DNA from: Haloflavibacter putidus
Lineage (GTDB): Bacteria; Bacteroidota; Bacteroidia; Flavobacteriales; Flavobacteriaceae
Direction: 5' to 3'
Length of the DNA stretch: 64,000 nt
NCBI RefSeq assembly: GCF_006546625.1
Contig: NZ_VIAR01000007.1
Location: 1 to 64,000, forward strand
Within the stretch, counting starts at the first letter, position 1. Every line of letters starts with the position of its first letter. The position numbers and the translations under genes were made by a program. Shown here piece by piece: positions 15,870-25,229 of this stretch. The notes beneath the pieces were generated by a model. It was given only the letters and a program-made list of their open reading frames with translations, did no database searches and was not told the DNA's origin.

Positions 15870-17627
15870 TCAATTTTCTTTTTCGGCAGATTGCTTTAGA
15901 TAAAGCTCTTTATAATAGCCGTTGTGCGCAATTAAAGTTTGATGATTACCACGCTCTTTAATTTTGCCATCTTCTAAAACAATAATCTTGTCTGCGTTTT
16001 TGGCAGAAGATATTCTGTGGCTTACAATTAAGGTGGTTTTATTAGAAGAAATTTGGTGCAAATTGCTTAAAATTTCTTCTTCTGTTTCTGTGTCTACGGC
16101 AGAAAGACAATCATCAAAAAGTAAAATTTGTGGGTCTTGTATAATAGCGCGCGCAATAGAAATACGTTGTTTTTGTCCGCCCGAAAGGGTAAGTCCGCGT
16201 TCTCCCAGAACAGTATCGTAACCTTTGCTAAAGCCAACAATATTTTTATGCACTGCGGCATTTTTGGCGGCTTGCATAACTTCTTTATCGCTGGCTTTAC
16301 TCTTGCCAAACCGAATATTGTTCTTTATACTATCGCTAAACAAAAAAGCATCTTGTGGCACATAGCCAATGGCAGCACGTAAGTTTTTTAAATTTAATTG
16401 ATCAATTGGTGTTTTATCTATAAGCAAGGCACCATTTTCTATATCGTATAACCTACCAATAAGCTCTAAAATAGTAGATTTACCGGAGCCTGTTTTGCCA
16501 ATTATGGCTAAAGTTTCTCCAGGATTTACGGTAAATGAAATATCTTTTAGTGCGGTAATATTGGTGTCTTCGTAGGTAAAACTTACATTTTTAAATTCTA
16601 TATTACCTTCTATTTTTTTAGTTTTTTCTTGCTTGTTACTAATTTGAGCTTTTTCTTTTAAAAACTGATTAATACGTTGTTGCGAAGCTTCGGCACGCTG
16701 AATCATATCTGCAACCCAACCCACACTGGCAACGGGCCAAGATAGCATATTTACATAAAGCAAAAATTCTACAATTACGCCAATATCTTCTATTTCACCA
16801 TTTATAAACTGGCGTCCTCCTATATAGATTACTAAAATATTACTGCCACCAATCAATAAAGCCATTAAAGGAAAAAAGAAAGCTTGCACTTTTACCAAAT
16901 CAATATTTTTTTCTCGGCTGGTATTAGAAAGATCTACAAAATCTGTGTTGATTTGTTTTTCCATTCCGTAACTTTTAATAACCGATATACCGCTAAAACT
17001 TTCTTGCGTAAAAGTGCTTAGCTTAGATAAATACTGCTGCACAATAGCACTGCGTTTATTTATCATGCGGCTCAGTTTGTATATTGCGAAAGACAATATA
17101 GGAAACGGCGCCACCACATATAAAGTAAGTAGCGGTGCTTTACTAACCATAAAAGCTATAACTACAATAAACATAGTAATGGTAGAAACGCTGTTCATTA
17201 ACGCAGGTCCCAAATAAAGACGTACACGACTAACATCTTCACTAATGCGATTCATCAAATCGCCGGTGCGGTTTTTTTTGTAAAAGTTAAGCGATAGGTT
17301 TTGGTATTGGCGGTATATTTCATTTTTAAGATCGTATTCAATATGTCTGGAAACTACAATAAAAGTTTGCCGCATTAAGAAGGTAAGTAAAGCAGAAAGC
17401 AAAGTGGCTCCAACAATAATTAATATATTGGTTACCAATTTTGATTTTACCACTTCCATTTGCGTAATTTCGCCATTGATGTATTGCTCAATAACATCTG
17501 TAGAGTCTCCTATAAATTGCGGTACATACACAGCAAAAATTCGGGCAGCAACTGTAATTACCAATCCCAACAATAACCTACCGCGGTATTTGTAAAGATA
17601 TTTATTTAAATGCTGTAATGCTTTCAT
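15870..17627 (-). CDS. ABC exporter, fused permease and ATPase (MsbA-like)
   Basis: 585 residues: six-helix type-1 exporter domain (about 1-315) followed by the nucleotide-binding domain, with Walker A IGKTGSGKST, Q-loop VPQDAFLFSDSI, signature LSGGQKQRISIARAI, Walker B ILLFDDCLSAVDTETEEEIL and the switch His in VSHRISSA. A half-transporter that must dimerise. The Walker B Glu is replaced: the motif reads LLFDDCLS, so an Asp takes the place of the catalytic Glu; such Asp-type sites occur in heterodimeric exporters, which raises the possibility of a partner elsewhere. Substrate unknown. Confidence 0.9.
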   Translation of the reverse strand: MKALQHLNKYLYKYRGRLLLGLVITVAARIFAVYVPQFIGDSTDVIEQYINGEITQMEVVKSKLVTNILIIVGATLLSALLTFLMRQTFIVVSRHIEYDLKNEIYRQYQNLSLNFYKKNRTGDLMNRISEDVSRVRLYLGPALMNSVSTITMFIVVIAFMVSKAPLLTLYVVAPFPILSFAIYKLSRMINKRSAIVQQYLSKLSTFTQESFSGISVIKSYGMEKQINTDFVDLSNTSREKNIDLVKVQAFFFPLMALLIGGSNILVIYIGGRQFINGEIEDIGVIVEFLLYVNMLSWPVASVGWVADMIQRAEASQQRINQFLKEKAQISNKQEKTKKIEGNIEFKNVSFTYEDTNITALKDISFTVNPGETLAIIGKTGSGKSTILELIGRLYDIENGALLIDKTPIDQLNLKNLRAAIGYVPQDAFLFSDSIKNNIRFGKSKASDKEVMQAAKNAAVHKNIVGFSKGYDTVLGERGLTLSGGQKQRISIARAIIQDPQILLFDDCLSAVDTETEEEILSNLHQISSNKTTLIVSHRISSAKNADKIIVLEDGKIKERGNHQTLIAHNGYYKELYLKQSAEKEN

Positions 17628-17859
17628 ATAATTACTTTTCTGCCGGACGTAACTTTTAGTGTTTTTATTATTTTTTCCTTCGCGGAAATCAGGCTTTATA
17701 AATTATTTTATATTTTTTGATAAAGAAAGTATACTAAATAAACTATATAAAGTTAAAAGAGCATTATTTTCTTCAAATCAATTCATTTTTATTTTTCTTC
17801 AACTTTTATCAAATTTACAAATTAGTAAGCAATCGAGGCTTTAACTTTAAAATATTCGT

Positions 17860-17867
17860 TATTTTTG
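17860..17867 (+). promoter_or_regulatory. Promoter -7 box TATTTTTG
   Basis: TAnnTTTG match 46 nt before the leucine dehydrogenase ATG (17914). The 286-bp gap 17628-17913 upstream is AT-rich and otherwise without visible features. Confidence 0.5.
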
Positions 17868-17913
17868 TAGGGAAGTTTTGCAAATAAAATAATTTAATAT
17901 AAAATCATAGCTT

Positions 17914-19011
17914 ATGGACGCCGAAATTTTAAAGGCTAATGAATTAAAAAAAGTCGCTCCGGTTTTTGGGCAACTTTCCTTTGATAATCATGAACAAGTT
18001 GTTTTTTGTAACGACAAAGATACAGGTTTAAAAGCAATAATTGGTATTCACAATACGGTTTTAGGACCAGCTTTGGGTGGTACCAGAATGTGGAATTATA
18101 CCAGCGAGTGGGAAGCATTAAACGATGTTTTGCGTCTGTCGCGCGGAATGACTTTTAAAAGCTCTATTTCCGGATTGGATTTAGGCGGCGGAAAAGCCGT
18201 TATCATAGGAGATGCCAAAACTCAAAAAACGCCGGAATTGATGCGTAGATTTGGAAAGTTTGTAGATTCCCTTAGCGGAAAATATATTACCGCAGAAGAT
18301 GTAGGAATGCAAACCGAAGATATGGATACCGTGCACGAAGTTACCAAACACGTTACCGGTATTTCTGAGAGTTTGGGAGGTTCTGGCAATCCTTCTCCAG
18401 TTACAGGATATGGCGTTTATATGGGTATGAAGGCAGCAGCTAAGTATAAATTTGGCAGCGATAGTTTAGAAGGCAAACGCATTTTAGTACAAGGTATTGG
18501 CAATGTTGGCGAAACCGTGGTAAAACATATACGCGAAGAAGGCGGAGAGGTTTATATTACAGATATAAGTAGAGAACGTCTAGAAGAGGTGAGTAAAAAA
18601 CACGGCGCTAAAATATACGAACAAGACGATATTTATACCGCAGATGTAGATATTTATTCGCCTTGCGCACTTGGGGCAACTGTAAATTCTGAAACCATTA
18701 AAAAATTAAAAGCGCAAGTTATTGCAGGTGCAGCAAATAATCAATTAGAAGAGGAGGTAACCCACGGCAGAATGTTGCAAGAAAAAGGTATTGTATACGC
18801 ACCAGATTTTTTAATTAATGCAGGTGGGGTAATTAATGTTTATGGTGAGCTAAAAGGTTATGACCGCAAGCAAACCCTAGATGAAACCGAAAATATCTAT
18901 AATACTACCTTAGAAATTTTAACGATGGCAGAAAAGCAACAACTTACTACCAATCAAGCCGCTATGCAAATAGCACAAGAAAGAATAGACGCAAAGAAAG
19001 CTAGAAAATAA
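17914..19011 (+). CDS. Leucine (Glu/Leu/Phe/Val) dehydrogenase
   Basis: 365 residues. NAD-dependent oxidative deamination of branched-chain amino acids, reversible. The glycine-rich substrate loop GPALGGTRMW, catalytic-lysine segment GLDLGGGKAVIIGD, the conserved TAEDVGMQTEDM and the NAD-binding VQGIGNVGETVVKHI are present, and the length is that of leucine dehydrogenases rather than of glutamate dehydrogenases. Ends at a strong hairpin, so it is likely its own transcript, although nusB follows in the same direction. Confidence 0.9.
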   Translation: MDAEILKANELKKVAPVFGQLSFDNHEQVVFCNDKDTGLKAIIGIHNTVLGPALGGTRMWNYTSEWEALNDVLRLSRGMTFKSSISGLDLGGGKAVIIGDAKTQKTPELMRRFGKFVDSLSGKYITAEDVGMQTEDMDTVHEVTKHVTGISESLGGSGNPSPVTGYGVYMGMKAAAKYKFGSDSLEGKRILVQGIGNVGETVVKHIREEGGEVYITDISRERLEEVSKKHGAKIYEQDDIYTADVDIYSPCALGATVNSETIKKLKAQVIAGAANNQLEEEVTHGRMLQEKGIVYAPDFLINAGGVINVYGELKGYDRKQTLDETENIYNTTLEILTMAEKQQLTTNQAAMQIAQERIDAKKARK

Positions 19012-19051
19012 GCAACAAGAATTTGTTTCTATAAATAAAAACCTATTTTTG

Positions 19052-19080
19052 CAGGGCGGTAAAAAAACCGCCCTGTTTTA
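19052..19080 (+). terminator. Intrinsic terminator after leucine dehydrogenase gene
   Basis: CAGGGCGGT (19052-19060), loop of six A, ACCGCCCTG (19067-19075), then TTTTA. A strong 9-bp GC-rich stem. Confidence 0.92.
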
Positions 19081-19107
19081 TTTTATAAATGTTCTTTAAA
19101 AAAAACT

Positions 19108-20049
19108 ATGTTAACAAGAAGACATATTCGCGTTAAAGTAATGCAATCTATTTATGCGTTTGGACAATCTGCCAACGAAAACCTAAACGCCGAAGAGAAA
19201 TTTCTGCAAAAAAGCATGCAAGAGATGTACGATCTCTTTTTGCTAAACTTAGATTTGCTAGTAAAAATCAAAGACAAGGCAGAAGATTTTTTGACAAAAT
19301 CGCAAAAGAAATACCTCGCTACGGAAGAAGACAAAAACCCCAACCTAAAATTTGTAAACAATAGAGTAATTCAACAAATAGAGAAGACAGAAAAGCTCTC
19401 GCAATTGTTGGAAGATAGAAAATTAACCAATTGGAGCCGCGACGAGGAGTATGTAGCCATTTTGTGGGAAGCTGTAAAAACCAGTCAACATTATAATGAT
19501 TATCTTGCTACTAGAGAATCTAACTATAAGGAAGACAAGAACTTTATAATTACTATTTTTAAAGAAGTAATTGCTCCCAACGAAAAACTCTACGACTATT
19601 TAGAGGATAGAAAATTAACCTGGTTAGACGATTTACCTATTGTAAACACCGGTTTATTAAAACTTTTACAACGCGCCAAAGCATCATATGAGCAGTTTGA
19701 GATTCCGCGTCTTTTCAAAAGTCAGGAAGATAAAGATTTTGCATCAGAACTTTTTAAGAAGACCTTGTTAAACGAGCAAGCCTTTATGGAAGATGTTAGC
19801 GAAAAAACCCCAAAATGGGATAAAGAACGTATTGCAGAAATAGATGCTATTTTACTTAAAATGGCTATCTGCGAATTTCTTAAATTCCCCTCTATTCCCG
19901 TTAAGGTAAGTATTAATGAATATTTAGAAATAGCCAAAGAATACAGCACGCCAAAGAGTAGTATTTTTATAAACGGTATTTTAGATAAACTCTCTAAAGA
20001 GTACAAAGAAAATGGCAAATTAAATAAAATGGGAAGAGGCTTGATGTAA
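19108..20049 (+). CDS. nusB: Transcription antitermination factor NusB (long form)
   Basis: 313 residues, about twice the length of the E. coli protein. The NusB fold is visible at the N-terminus (LTRRHIRVKVMQSIYAFGQS) and in the C-terminal half (WDKERIAEIDAILLKMAICE, IPVKVSINEYLEIAKEYSTP, SSIFINGILDKLSKEY). A roughly 150-residue charged insert lies between, which is usual for Bacteroidota. With NusE it binds boxA RNA during rRNA synthesis. Starts the group nusB-DUF1573-yajC (gaps 49 and 4 bp). Confidence 0.92.
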   Translation: MLTRRHIRVKVMQSIYAFGQSANENLNAEEKFLQKSMQEMYDLFLLNLDLLVKIKDKAEDFLTKSQKKYLATEEDKNPNLKFVNNRVIQQIEKTEKLSQLLEDRKLTNWSRDEEYVAILWEAVKTSQHYNDYLATRESNYKEDKNFIITIFKEVIAPNEKLYDYLEDRKLTWLDDLPIVNTGLLKLLQRAKASYEQFEIPRLFKSQEDKDFASELFKKTLLNEQAFMEDVSEKTPKWDKERIAEIDAILLKMAICEFLKFPSIPVKVSINEYLEIAKEYSTPKSSIFINGILDKLSKEYKENGKLNKMGRGLM

Positions 20050-20116
20050 TACGTATAATTTTCTTATTTTTAGCGATTGAAAAAATTAATTACAAATAAT
20101 GACTAAAACAGTAAAA

Positions 20117-20599
20117 ATGAAAAAAGGATTTTTAATGTTAGCAGCTGCGGCCGCTATGGTTTTTACTTCATGTAAAGAAAACAGCGCTTCCGATAAAATG
20201 AAGGAAGAAAATCAAAAAGAAGTTGCAGAAAACAGCAACGATAACGCAGAGAAATATGCAGAACTTTCTTTTGAGAAGGAAATGCACGATTTTGGTACAA
20301 TTAACGAAGGCGACGTGGTAGAACACAGTTTTAAATTTACCAATACAGGAAACGAGCCTTTGGTAATTACCAACGCAAAAGGAAGCTGTGGTTGTACAGT
20401 GCCTAATCCGCCAAAAGACCCAATTGCACCGGGAGAAGAAGGAGAAATGATGGTGAAGTTTGATTCTAGAGGTAAACCTAACAACCAAATGAAAACAGTT
20501 AGAATTACCGCCAATACCAAAACCGGGCAAGAAATGATTAAGATAAAAGCATTTGTAACGCCAAAAGCTAAGGCAGCAAGCGGAAACCCAGTAAAATAA
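20117..20599 (+). CDS. DUF1573 lipoprotein
   Basis: About 160 residues. From ATG 20117 the protein begins with MKKGFLMLAAAAAMVFTSC, a clean lipoprotein signal with the acylated Cys at residue 19; an upstream in-frame ATG at 20099 would add MTKTVK and is possible. The mature part has FEKEMHDFGTINEGDVVEHS and ITNAKGSCGCTVPNPPKDPI, the DUF1573 signature (an Ig-like beta-sandwich with a conserved CGC motif). Function unknown; conserved next to yajC in flavobacteria as far as I know, which suggests an envelope role. Confidence 0.88.
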   Translation: MKKGFLMLAAAAAMVFTSCKENSASDKMKEENQKEVAENSNDNAEKYAELSFEKEMHDFGTINEGDVVEHSFKFTNTGNEPLVITNAKGSCGCTVPNPPKDPIAPGEEGEMMVKFDSRGKPNNQMKTVRITANTKTGQEMIKIKAFVTPKAKAASGNPVK

Positions 20600-20603
20600 G
20601 TCT

Positions 20604-20900
20604 ATGAACGATTTGATGAGTTTTCTACCTTTTTTGGCAATCTTTGCCGTGTTCTATCTTTTTATGATACGACCACAGATGAAGCGTCAAAAACAAGAAA
20701 AAAGTTTTGCCAGCGAGTTAAAAAAAGGCGATAAGGTAGTTACTAAAAGCGGTATGCACGGTAAAATAATCGATTTTAGCGAAAAGCTAAATGCGGTTAT
20801 CTTAGAAACCGGCGCCGGTAAAATAACATTTGATAAATCGTCTATTTCTATGGAACTTTCCAAAAACGTGAACGAACCTAAGAAAGACGATAAAAAATAA
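20604..20900 (+). CDS. yajC: Preprotein translocase subunit YajC
   Basis: 98 residues: one N-terminal membrane span (SFLPFLAIFAVFYLFMIRPQ) followed by the basic cytoplasmic part MKRQKQEKSFASELKKGDKV and VVTKSGMHGKIIDF. Accessory protein of SecDF-YajC. Starts 4 bp after the DUF1573 gene stops. Confidence 0.95.
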   Translation: MNDLMSFLPFLAIFAVFYLFMIRPQMKRQKQEKSFASELKKGDKVVTKSGMHGKIIDFSEKLNAVILETGAGKITFDKSSISMELSKNVNEPKKDDKK

Positions 20901-20922
20901 AATCTTTACGGATTTTAAAAAG

Positions 20923-20953
20923 AAAAAAGGTCAGTTTTTACTGACCTTTTTTT
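20923..20953 (+). terminator. Intrinsic terminator of nusB-DUF1573-yajC
   Basis: AAAAAAGGTCAGT (20923-20935), loop TTTT, ACTGACCTTTTTTT (20940-20953): a 13-bp perfect stem ending in a seven-T run. Confidence 0.93.
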
Positions 20954-20968
20954 ATTATTGAAGGCATG

Positions 20969-20988
20969 CAAGGGACTAAAGTCCCTTG
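20969..20988. repeat. Palindrome CAAGGGACT-AA-AGTCCCTTG
   Basis: Perfect 9-bp arms with a 2-nt centre, followed within 200 bp by further small inverted repeats (CAAGTT/AACTTG near 21032-21050; CCTGTAA/TTACAGG between about 21105 and 21152). No T-tract, so not a terminator. The form resembles REP sequences linked to RAYT-type transposases, none of which is in the window. The rest of 20901-21167 is gene-free. Confidence 0.6.
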
Positions 20989-21167
20989 TAATACTCTCTT
21001 TGCATTTGTTTAATACTGCAGAAATAATAACAAGTTGAAAACAAACTTGCATTGTAAACAATATCTTGTAGGGGACCTTTGAAGAATAATTTCATACCAA
21101 TTTTCCTGTAATAGTGATAGTTATCTAAAAACTTGTAAGTCTTTTTTACAGGCGGTTTAGAATTTTT

Positions 21168-21764
21168 TTATTTCTTCTTATACTTATCGTGTAAGCCTTT
21201 ACCGGCCATAATTAAAGGAATGCTTTTTTCTAAACGCCGCGCTTTGGTTTTTTCTTGCTTAGCCGAATTTATGTGCTCTATATATTCTCGCTGACGACCA
21301 GGTGTTAACGCTTTAAAATGAGTTTCTAATTCGGGGTTTTCTTTAAATTGCTGTTTAACTATTTCTGGCAAAGAATGGCTTTTTTTACTGGTTTTAACCG
21401 GTTTTTTAATGCCTTTTTCTTGCAACGCTATTGCTTCTTCTATATATTTTTTCAGTTCATTTAGAGGTAAAGAGTCTTTTGCTGTAAATCTAATTTGTCG
21501 CAAAGCCTTTGTTTTCCCTTCCTGTGCGTTATGCAATAAAGCGGTGTTGTGCGATAAGGATGCACCGATAAAAAACCAAAGTGCATAGTGTTCTTTAAAC
21601 GCTCCTAAGCCTACTACATTTTTATTATTAAGCGTATAAACAGGCGCTCCCCATTTTATGCATTCGGTTAGGATGGTTTGCTTTAATAATTCTCTTAGTT
21701 TTTCTAATTGGGTTTGCCATTTTGAATGTTTCTCTAAGTATTCTTCTACTTTTTTTACTGCCAT
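21168..21764 (-). CDS. YdeI/OmpD-associated family protein with DUF1801 domain
   Basis: 198 residues from ATG 21764. The N-terminal DUF1801-like part (VEEYLEKHSKW, ECIKWGAPVYTLNNKNVVGL, YALWFFIGA) is followed by a basic C-terminal part typical of the YdeI group (LPEIVKQQFKENPELETHFK, LTPGRQREYIEHINSAKQ, ARRLEKSIPLIMAGKGLHDK). The fold is of the frataxin/iron-chaperone-like type in relatives; actual function unknown. Upstream in-frame codons reaching 21902 run through a terminator hairpin, so they are not coding. Confidence 0.85.
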   Translation of the reverse strand: MAVKKVEEYLEKHSKWQTQLEKLRELLKQTILTECIKWGAPVYTLNNKNVVGLGAFKEHYALWFFIGASLSHNTALLHNAQEGKTKALRQIRFTAKDSLPLNELKKYIEEAIALQEKGIKKPVKTSKKSHSLPEIVKQQFKENPELETHFKALTPGRQREYIEHINSAKQEKTKARRLEKSIPLIMAGKGLHDKYKKK

Positions 21765-21830
21765 TGGTTGTAATTTTAAAGTTTTGCGGCAAGGATTGTA
21801 GCGGTAGCTTGGTACGCTAAAAAACCTATT

Positions 21831-21885
21831 AAAAAACCCGCTGCCGCAAAGCGACTTTAGAAGCTCTTGCGGTAGCAGGTTTTTT
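21831..21885 (-). terminator. Intrinsic terminator after pepT
   Basis: AAAAAACCCGCTGCCGCAA (21831-21849) pairs with TTGCGGTAGCAGGTTTTTT (21867-21885) apart from one mismatch and one G-T pair. A/T runs on both flanks make it usable on either strand; position fits the end of pepT transcription. Confidence 0.85.
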
Positions 21886-21933
21886 GGTTTTTTGAGTGCC
21901 AACTACAAGCGGAAAGCCTGGCTGCCGCCCAAA

Positions 21934-23175
21934 TTATTTATATTTTTTTGCAGTTAGCTCGGCTATTTTTACAATTACCTGCGTTGCTTTTACCATACTT
22001 TCTGCTGCCACAAACTCGTATCTACCGTGAAAATTATGGCCGCCGGCAAAAATATTGGGGCAGGGCAAGCCCATAAATGAAAGTTGGGAGCCGTCTGTAC
22101 CGCCGCGAATGGGCTTAATTATAGGTTTTATGTTCAGCTCTTTCATGGCTTCTTCGGCAATGTCTACAATGTGCATTACCGGTTCTACCTTTTCGCGCAT
22201 ATTAAAATACTGGTCTTTTATTTCTATTTCAATTGCTTCTTCGCCGCGTTGTTTATTGATTTCTTTGGCTAAATCTCGCATCATCTCTTTTCTGGCTTCA
22301 AAATGCTCTTTATCGTGGTCGCGAATAATGTACTGAAGTTTGGTTTCTTCTACCTTTCCGTTTATTTGGGTAAGATGGAAAAATCCTTGTCGGCCGTCAG
22401 TATGCTCGGGCGTTTCCAGTTTTGGTAAAGAGTTTATAAATTCTTGCGCAATATACTGGCTGTTTACCATTTTGCCTTTGGCAGAACCGGGGTGCACAAT
22501 TTTACCTTTTACTTTTACCGTGGCGCCGGCGGCGTTAAAGTTTTCGTACTCCAATTCGCCTACGCGGCTGCCATCCATCGTGTACGCCCATTCTGCGCCA
22601 AATTTTTCTACGTCAAATTTGTGTGCGCCGCGACCAATTTCTTCGTCGGGGGTAAATCCTATTTTTATGGGGCCGTGTTTTATTTCGGGATGTGCTAAAA
22701 GGTATTTAACCGCACTCATAATTTCGGTAATCCCAGCTTTATCATCAGCACCTAAAAGTGTTGTGCCGTCCGTGGTAATTAAAGTTTGGCCTTTATACAG
22801 TAAAAGATCTTCAAAATAATCTGGCGATAAAATAATGTTTTGCTCTTGGTTTAAAACAATGTCTTTACCGTCATAATTTTCGGTAATTTGTGGTTTTATA
22901 TCTTTTCCGGTGAAGTCTGGTGAGGTATCAAAATGCGAAATAAAACCTATGGCCGGCACTTTGTGTTCTACGTTAGACGGCAAAGTTGCCATCACGTAAG
23001 CGTGTTTGTCTATGCTTACCTCTTCTAAGCCCATTTCGCGGAGTTCTTGTTCTAATTTTTTGGCCATATCCCATTGTTTTTCGGTGCTGGGCGTGGCGTT
23101 AGAATTTGGGTCGCTTTCAGAATCTATGGTTACATAACTTACAAAGCGGTCTATAATTTCTTGTTTATTGATCAT
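21934..23175 (-). CDS. pepT: Peptidase T (tripeptide aminopeptidase)
   Basis: 413-residue M20-family dizinc aminopeptidase acting on tripeptides in the cytoplasm. Metal and catalytic positions are all visible: His in [15 protein letters not shown], the bridging Asp in [14 protein letters not shown], the Glu-Glu pair in [12 protein letters not shown], Asp in [13 protein letters not shown], and the last His in [16 protein letters not shown]. Length is normal. Single gene with its own terminator. Confidence 0.95.
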   Translation of the reverse strand: MINKQEIIDRFVSYVTIDSESDPNSNATPSTEKQWDMAKKLEQELREMGLEEVSIDKHAYVMATLPSNVEHKVPAIGFISHFDTSPDFTGKDIKPQITENYDGKDIVLNQEQNIILSPDYFEDLLLYKGQTLITTDGTTLLGADDKAGITEIMSAVKYLLAHPEIKHGPIKIGFTPDEEIGRGAHKFDVEKFGAEWAYTMDGSRVGELEYENFNAAGATVKVKGKIVHPGSAKGKMVNSQYIAQEFINSLPKLETPEHTDGRQGFFHLTQINGKVEETKLQYIIRDHDKEHFEARKEMMRDLAKEINKQRGEEAIEIEIKDQYFNMREKVEPVMHIVDIAEEAMKELNIKPIIKPIRGGTDGSQLSFMGLPCPNIFAGGHNFHGRYEFVAAESMVKATQVIVKIAELTAKKYK

Positions 23176-23327
23176 TTTAAACTAATTTTTCTCAAAAATA
23201 AGCAAAGCAATAACAGTTGACAACAGTTTGTGAAAAAGCTTATTTCTTTAACATAATTTCAAAAAACGAACTAAAAAACGCCAAACTTTTATATTGGAGT
23301 CACACTTTTACATATCTTATAAATGTT

Positions 23328-23335
23328 TATTTTTG
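23328..23335 (+). promoter_or_regulatory. Promoter -7 box TATTTTTG of pyrD-lysE
   Basis: TAnnTTTG match ending 18 nt before the ATG at 23354. It lies inside the upstream in-frame extension (from 23294), which argues that the extension is not translated. Confidence 0.55.
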
Positions 23336-23353
23336 TGTAAACACAACCCAATC

Positions 23354-24376
23354 ATGTATACTTCCTTTTTGCGCCCGTTACTTTTTAAATTTGATCCTGA
23401 AAAAGTGCACCATTTTAGTTTTTCTGCTTTAAGAAAAGCTTTTAAATTTCCCTTTACGGAAAGATTAGTCCGAAAAAAATATGCGCTAAATAATAAAGCT
23501 TTAGAACGGGAAGTTTTTGGTTTGCAATTTAAAAATCCGGTTGGTTTGGCTGCCGGTTTTGATAAAGATGCCAAACTATATAAAGAGTTGGAGGCGTTGG
23601 GCTTTGGGTTTATAGAAATTGGCACTTTAACACCAAAAGGCCAAGAAGGAAATCCCAAAAAACGTTTATTCCGATTAAAAGAAGATAAGGCAATTATAAA
23701 CCGAATGGGTTTTAATAACGATGGCGTAGCAGCAGCGGTAAAACGCTTAAAAGCGAATAACGGGAAAGTGCTTATTGGCGGCAATATTGGCAAAAACAAA
23801 GTTACGCCCAACGAAGAAGCGGTAAACGATTATATTTTTTGTTTTAATGCTTTGTTTGCCTATGTAGATTATTTTGTGGTAAATGTAAGTTCTCCCAACA
23901 CGCCAAATTTACGGGCGTTGCAAGATAAAGAACCTTTAAAGAAAATACTTTTTGCTTTGCAGGAAATCAATGACCAGCAGGAAAAAAGCAAGCCTATTTT
24001 GCTAAAAATAGCCCCAGATTTAACCAATCAGCAATTATTAGATATTATAGAAATTGTTACCGAAACCAAAATTGCCGGTGTAATTGCTACAAACACCACG
24101 ATTTCTCGTGAAGGTTTGCAGTCTGCTAATAAGAAAGAAACCGGCGGTTTAAGCGGTAAACCTTTAACCAATCGCTCTACGGAAGTAATTAGATTTTTGG
24201 TAGAAAAAAGCAACAACAGCTTTCCTATTATTGGTGTTGGCGGAATACATTCTGCCCAAGATGCTTTAGAAAAATTAGATGCCGGCGCCAGTTTGGTACA
24301 ATTATATACCGGCTTTGTGTACGAAGGTCCCACTTTGATAAAAACAATTAACCAAGCAATTTTAGCGCGAAATTAA
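23354..24376 (+). CDS. pyrD: Quinone-dependent dihydroorotate dehydrogenase
   Basis: About 340 residues. Membrane-associated class 2 enzyme of pyrimidine synthesis, oxidising dihydroorotate with quinone. N-terminal amphipathic segment [23 protein letters not shown] and substrate motifs [58 protein letters not shown] (with the catalytic Ser), [21 protein letters not shown] and [20 protein letters not shown]. Start set at ATG 23354 because a promoter box lies just upstream and the family begins here. Its stop overlaps the ATG of lysE by one base. Confidence 0.95.
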   Translation: MYTSFLRPLLFKFDPEKVHHFSFSALRKAFKFPFTERLVRKKYALNNKALEREVFGLQFKNPVGLAAGFDKDAKLYKELEALGFGFIEIGTLTPKGQEGNPKKRLFRLKEDKAIINRMGFNNDGVAAAVKRLKANNGKVLIGGNIGKNKVTPNEEAVNDYIFCFNALFAYVDYFVVNVSSPNTPNLRALQDKEPLKKILFALQEINDQQEKSKPILLKIAPDLTNQQLLDIIEIVTETKIAGVIATNTTISREGLQSANKKETGGLSGKPLTNRSTEVIRFLVEKSNNSFPIIGVGGIHSAQDALEKLDAGASLVQLYTGFVYEGPTLIKTINQAILARN

Positions 24377-24993
24377 TGACAGAAATCTTAATTTCTTTTA
24401 TGATTGCTACGGCGGCATTGGCTATTTCGCCGGGACCAGATAATATTTTTGTGTTAGCGCAAAGTATTGTCTATGGCAAGAAAAAAGGTTTGGCCATTGT
24501 TGCCGGTTTGATGACGGGTTGTTTGGTACACACCAGTTTGGTAGCGTTTGGTGTTTCGGTTATTCTAAAAGAAAATCAACAGGTTTTTTGGGCAATAAAA
24601 ATTTTGGGTGCCGTTTATTTGCTGTATTTAGCCTATCGCGTTTACCAAAGCGATGCTGAAATTCAGTTTTCCGTAAAGAATGAAAAAGGTAGTAAATCTT
24701 ATGGAAAGTTATTTAGAATAGGATTTTTAATGAATGTTTTAAACCCAAAAGTTACGTTATTCTTTTTGGCTTTGCTACCACAATTTTTGTTTTCTCCTAC
24801 TATTGCCGTTTTATGGCAATTTTACATCTTAGGTTTTTTGTTTATTGTGGTTTCTTTTATTGTTTTTGGTGCAATAGCTGTGTTTGCAGGTCAACTTGCC
24901 AAGAAAATAAGAAATTATCCCCGAGCGGGTTGGTATCTAAAATGGTTACAAATAATTGTATTTGTGGGTATTGCTCTGTTTATACTAGTCTAG
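24376..24993 (+). CDS. LysE-family translocator
   Basis: 205 residues, six hydrophobic spans. The family motif SPGPDNIFVLAQSIVYGKK sits in the first loop, with GFLMNVLNPKVTLFFLALLP in the middle. Members export amino acids or their derivatives (lysine, threonine, homoserine lactones); the substrate here is unknown. Overlaps pyrD by one base (TAATG), so the two form an operon; a functional link is not obvious. Confidence 0.88.
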   Translation: MTEILISFMIATAALAISPGPDNIFVLAQSIVYGKKKGLAIVAGLMTGCLVHTSLVAFGVSVILKENQQVFWAIKILGAVYLLYLAYRVYQSDAEIQFSVKNEKGSKSYGKLFRIGFLMNVLNPKVTLFFLALLPQFLFSPTIAVLWQFYILGFLFIVVSFIVFGAIAVFAGQLAKKIRNYPRAGWYLKWLQIIVFVGIALFILV

Positions 24994-25229
24994 AAAATAT
25001 TTACATAAACTTAGTGGAGAAATTAAATTATTTCAGGTATCTTCTATGGTATAACAAGTGTTTCAGTAAAAATTTTTTGTTTCTGAATAGATTTGAAGGT
25101 TAATTCGCTTTCTACTGTATATGGGAGTGTAACGTGAAAAATAAAGAGTAAAGAAAGTGTGCAATGTTCTTTGAAACTCAAAATTTTTATTTCTTAGTTT
25201 TTTTAAATTTCAACGCAAACTAAAAATTC

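Noticed and set aside
21765-21902. N-terminal extension of the YdeI/DUF1801 gene
   Set aside because: The extension crosses a strong terminator hairpin (21831-21885), and the family begins at the ATG at 21764.
23294-23353. N-terminal extension of pyrD
   Set aside because: Contains the likely promoter box (23328-23335), and PyrD proteins start at [10 protein letters not shown]-type sequence.
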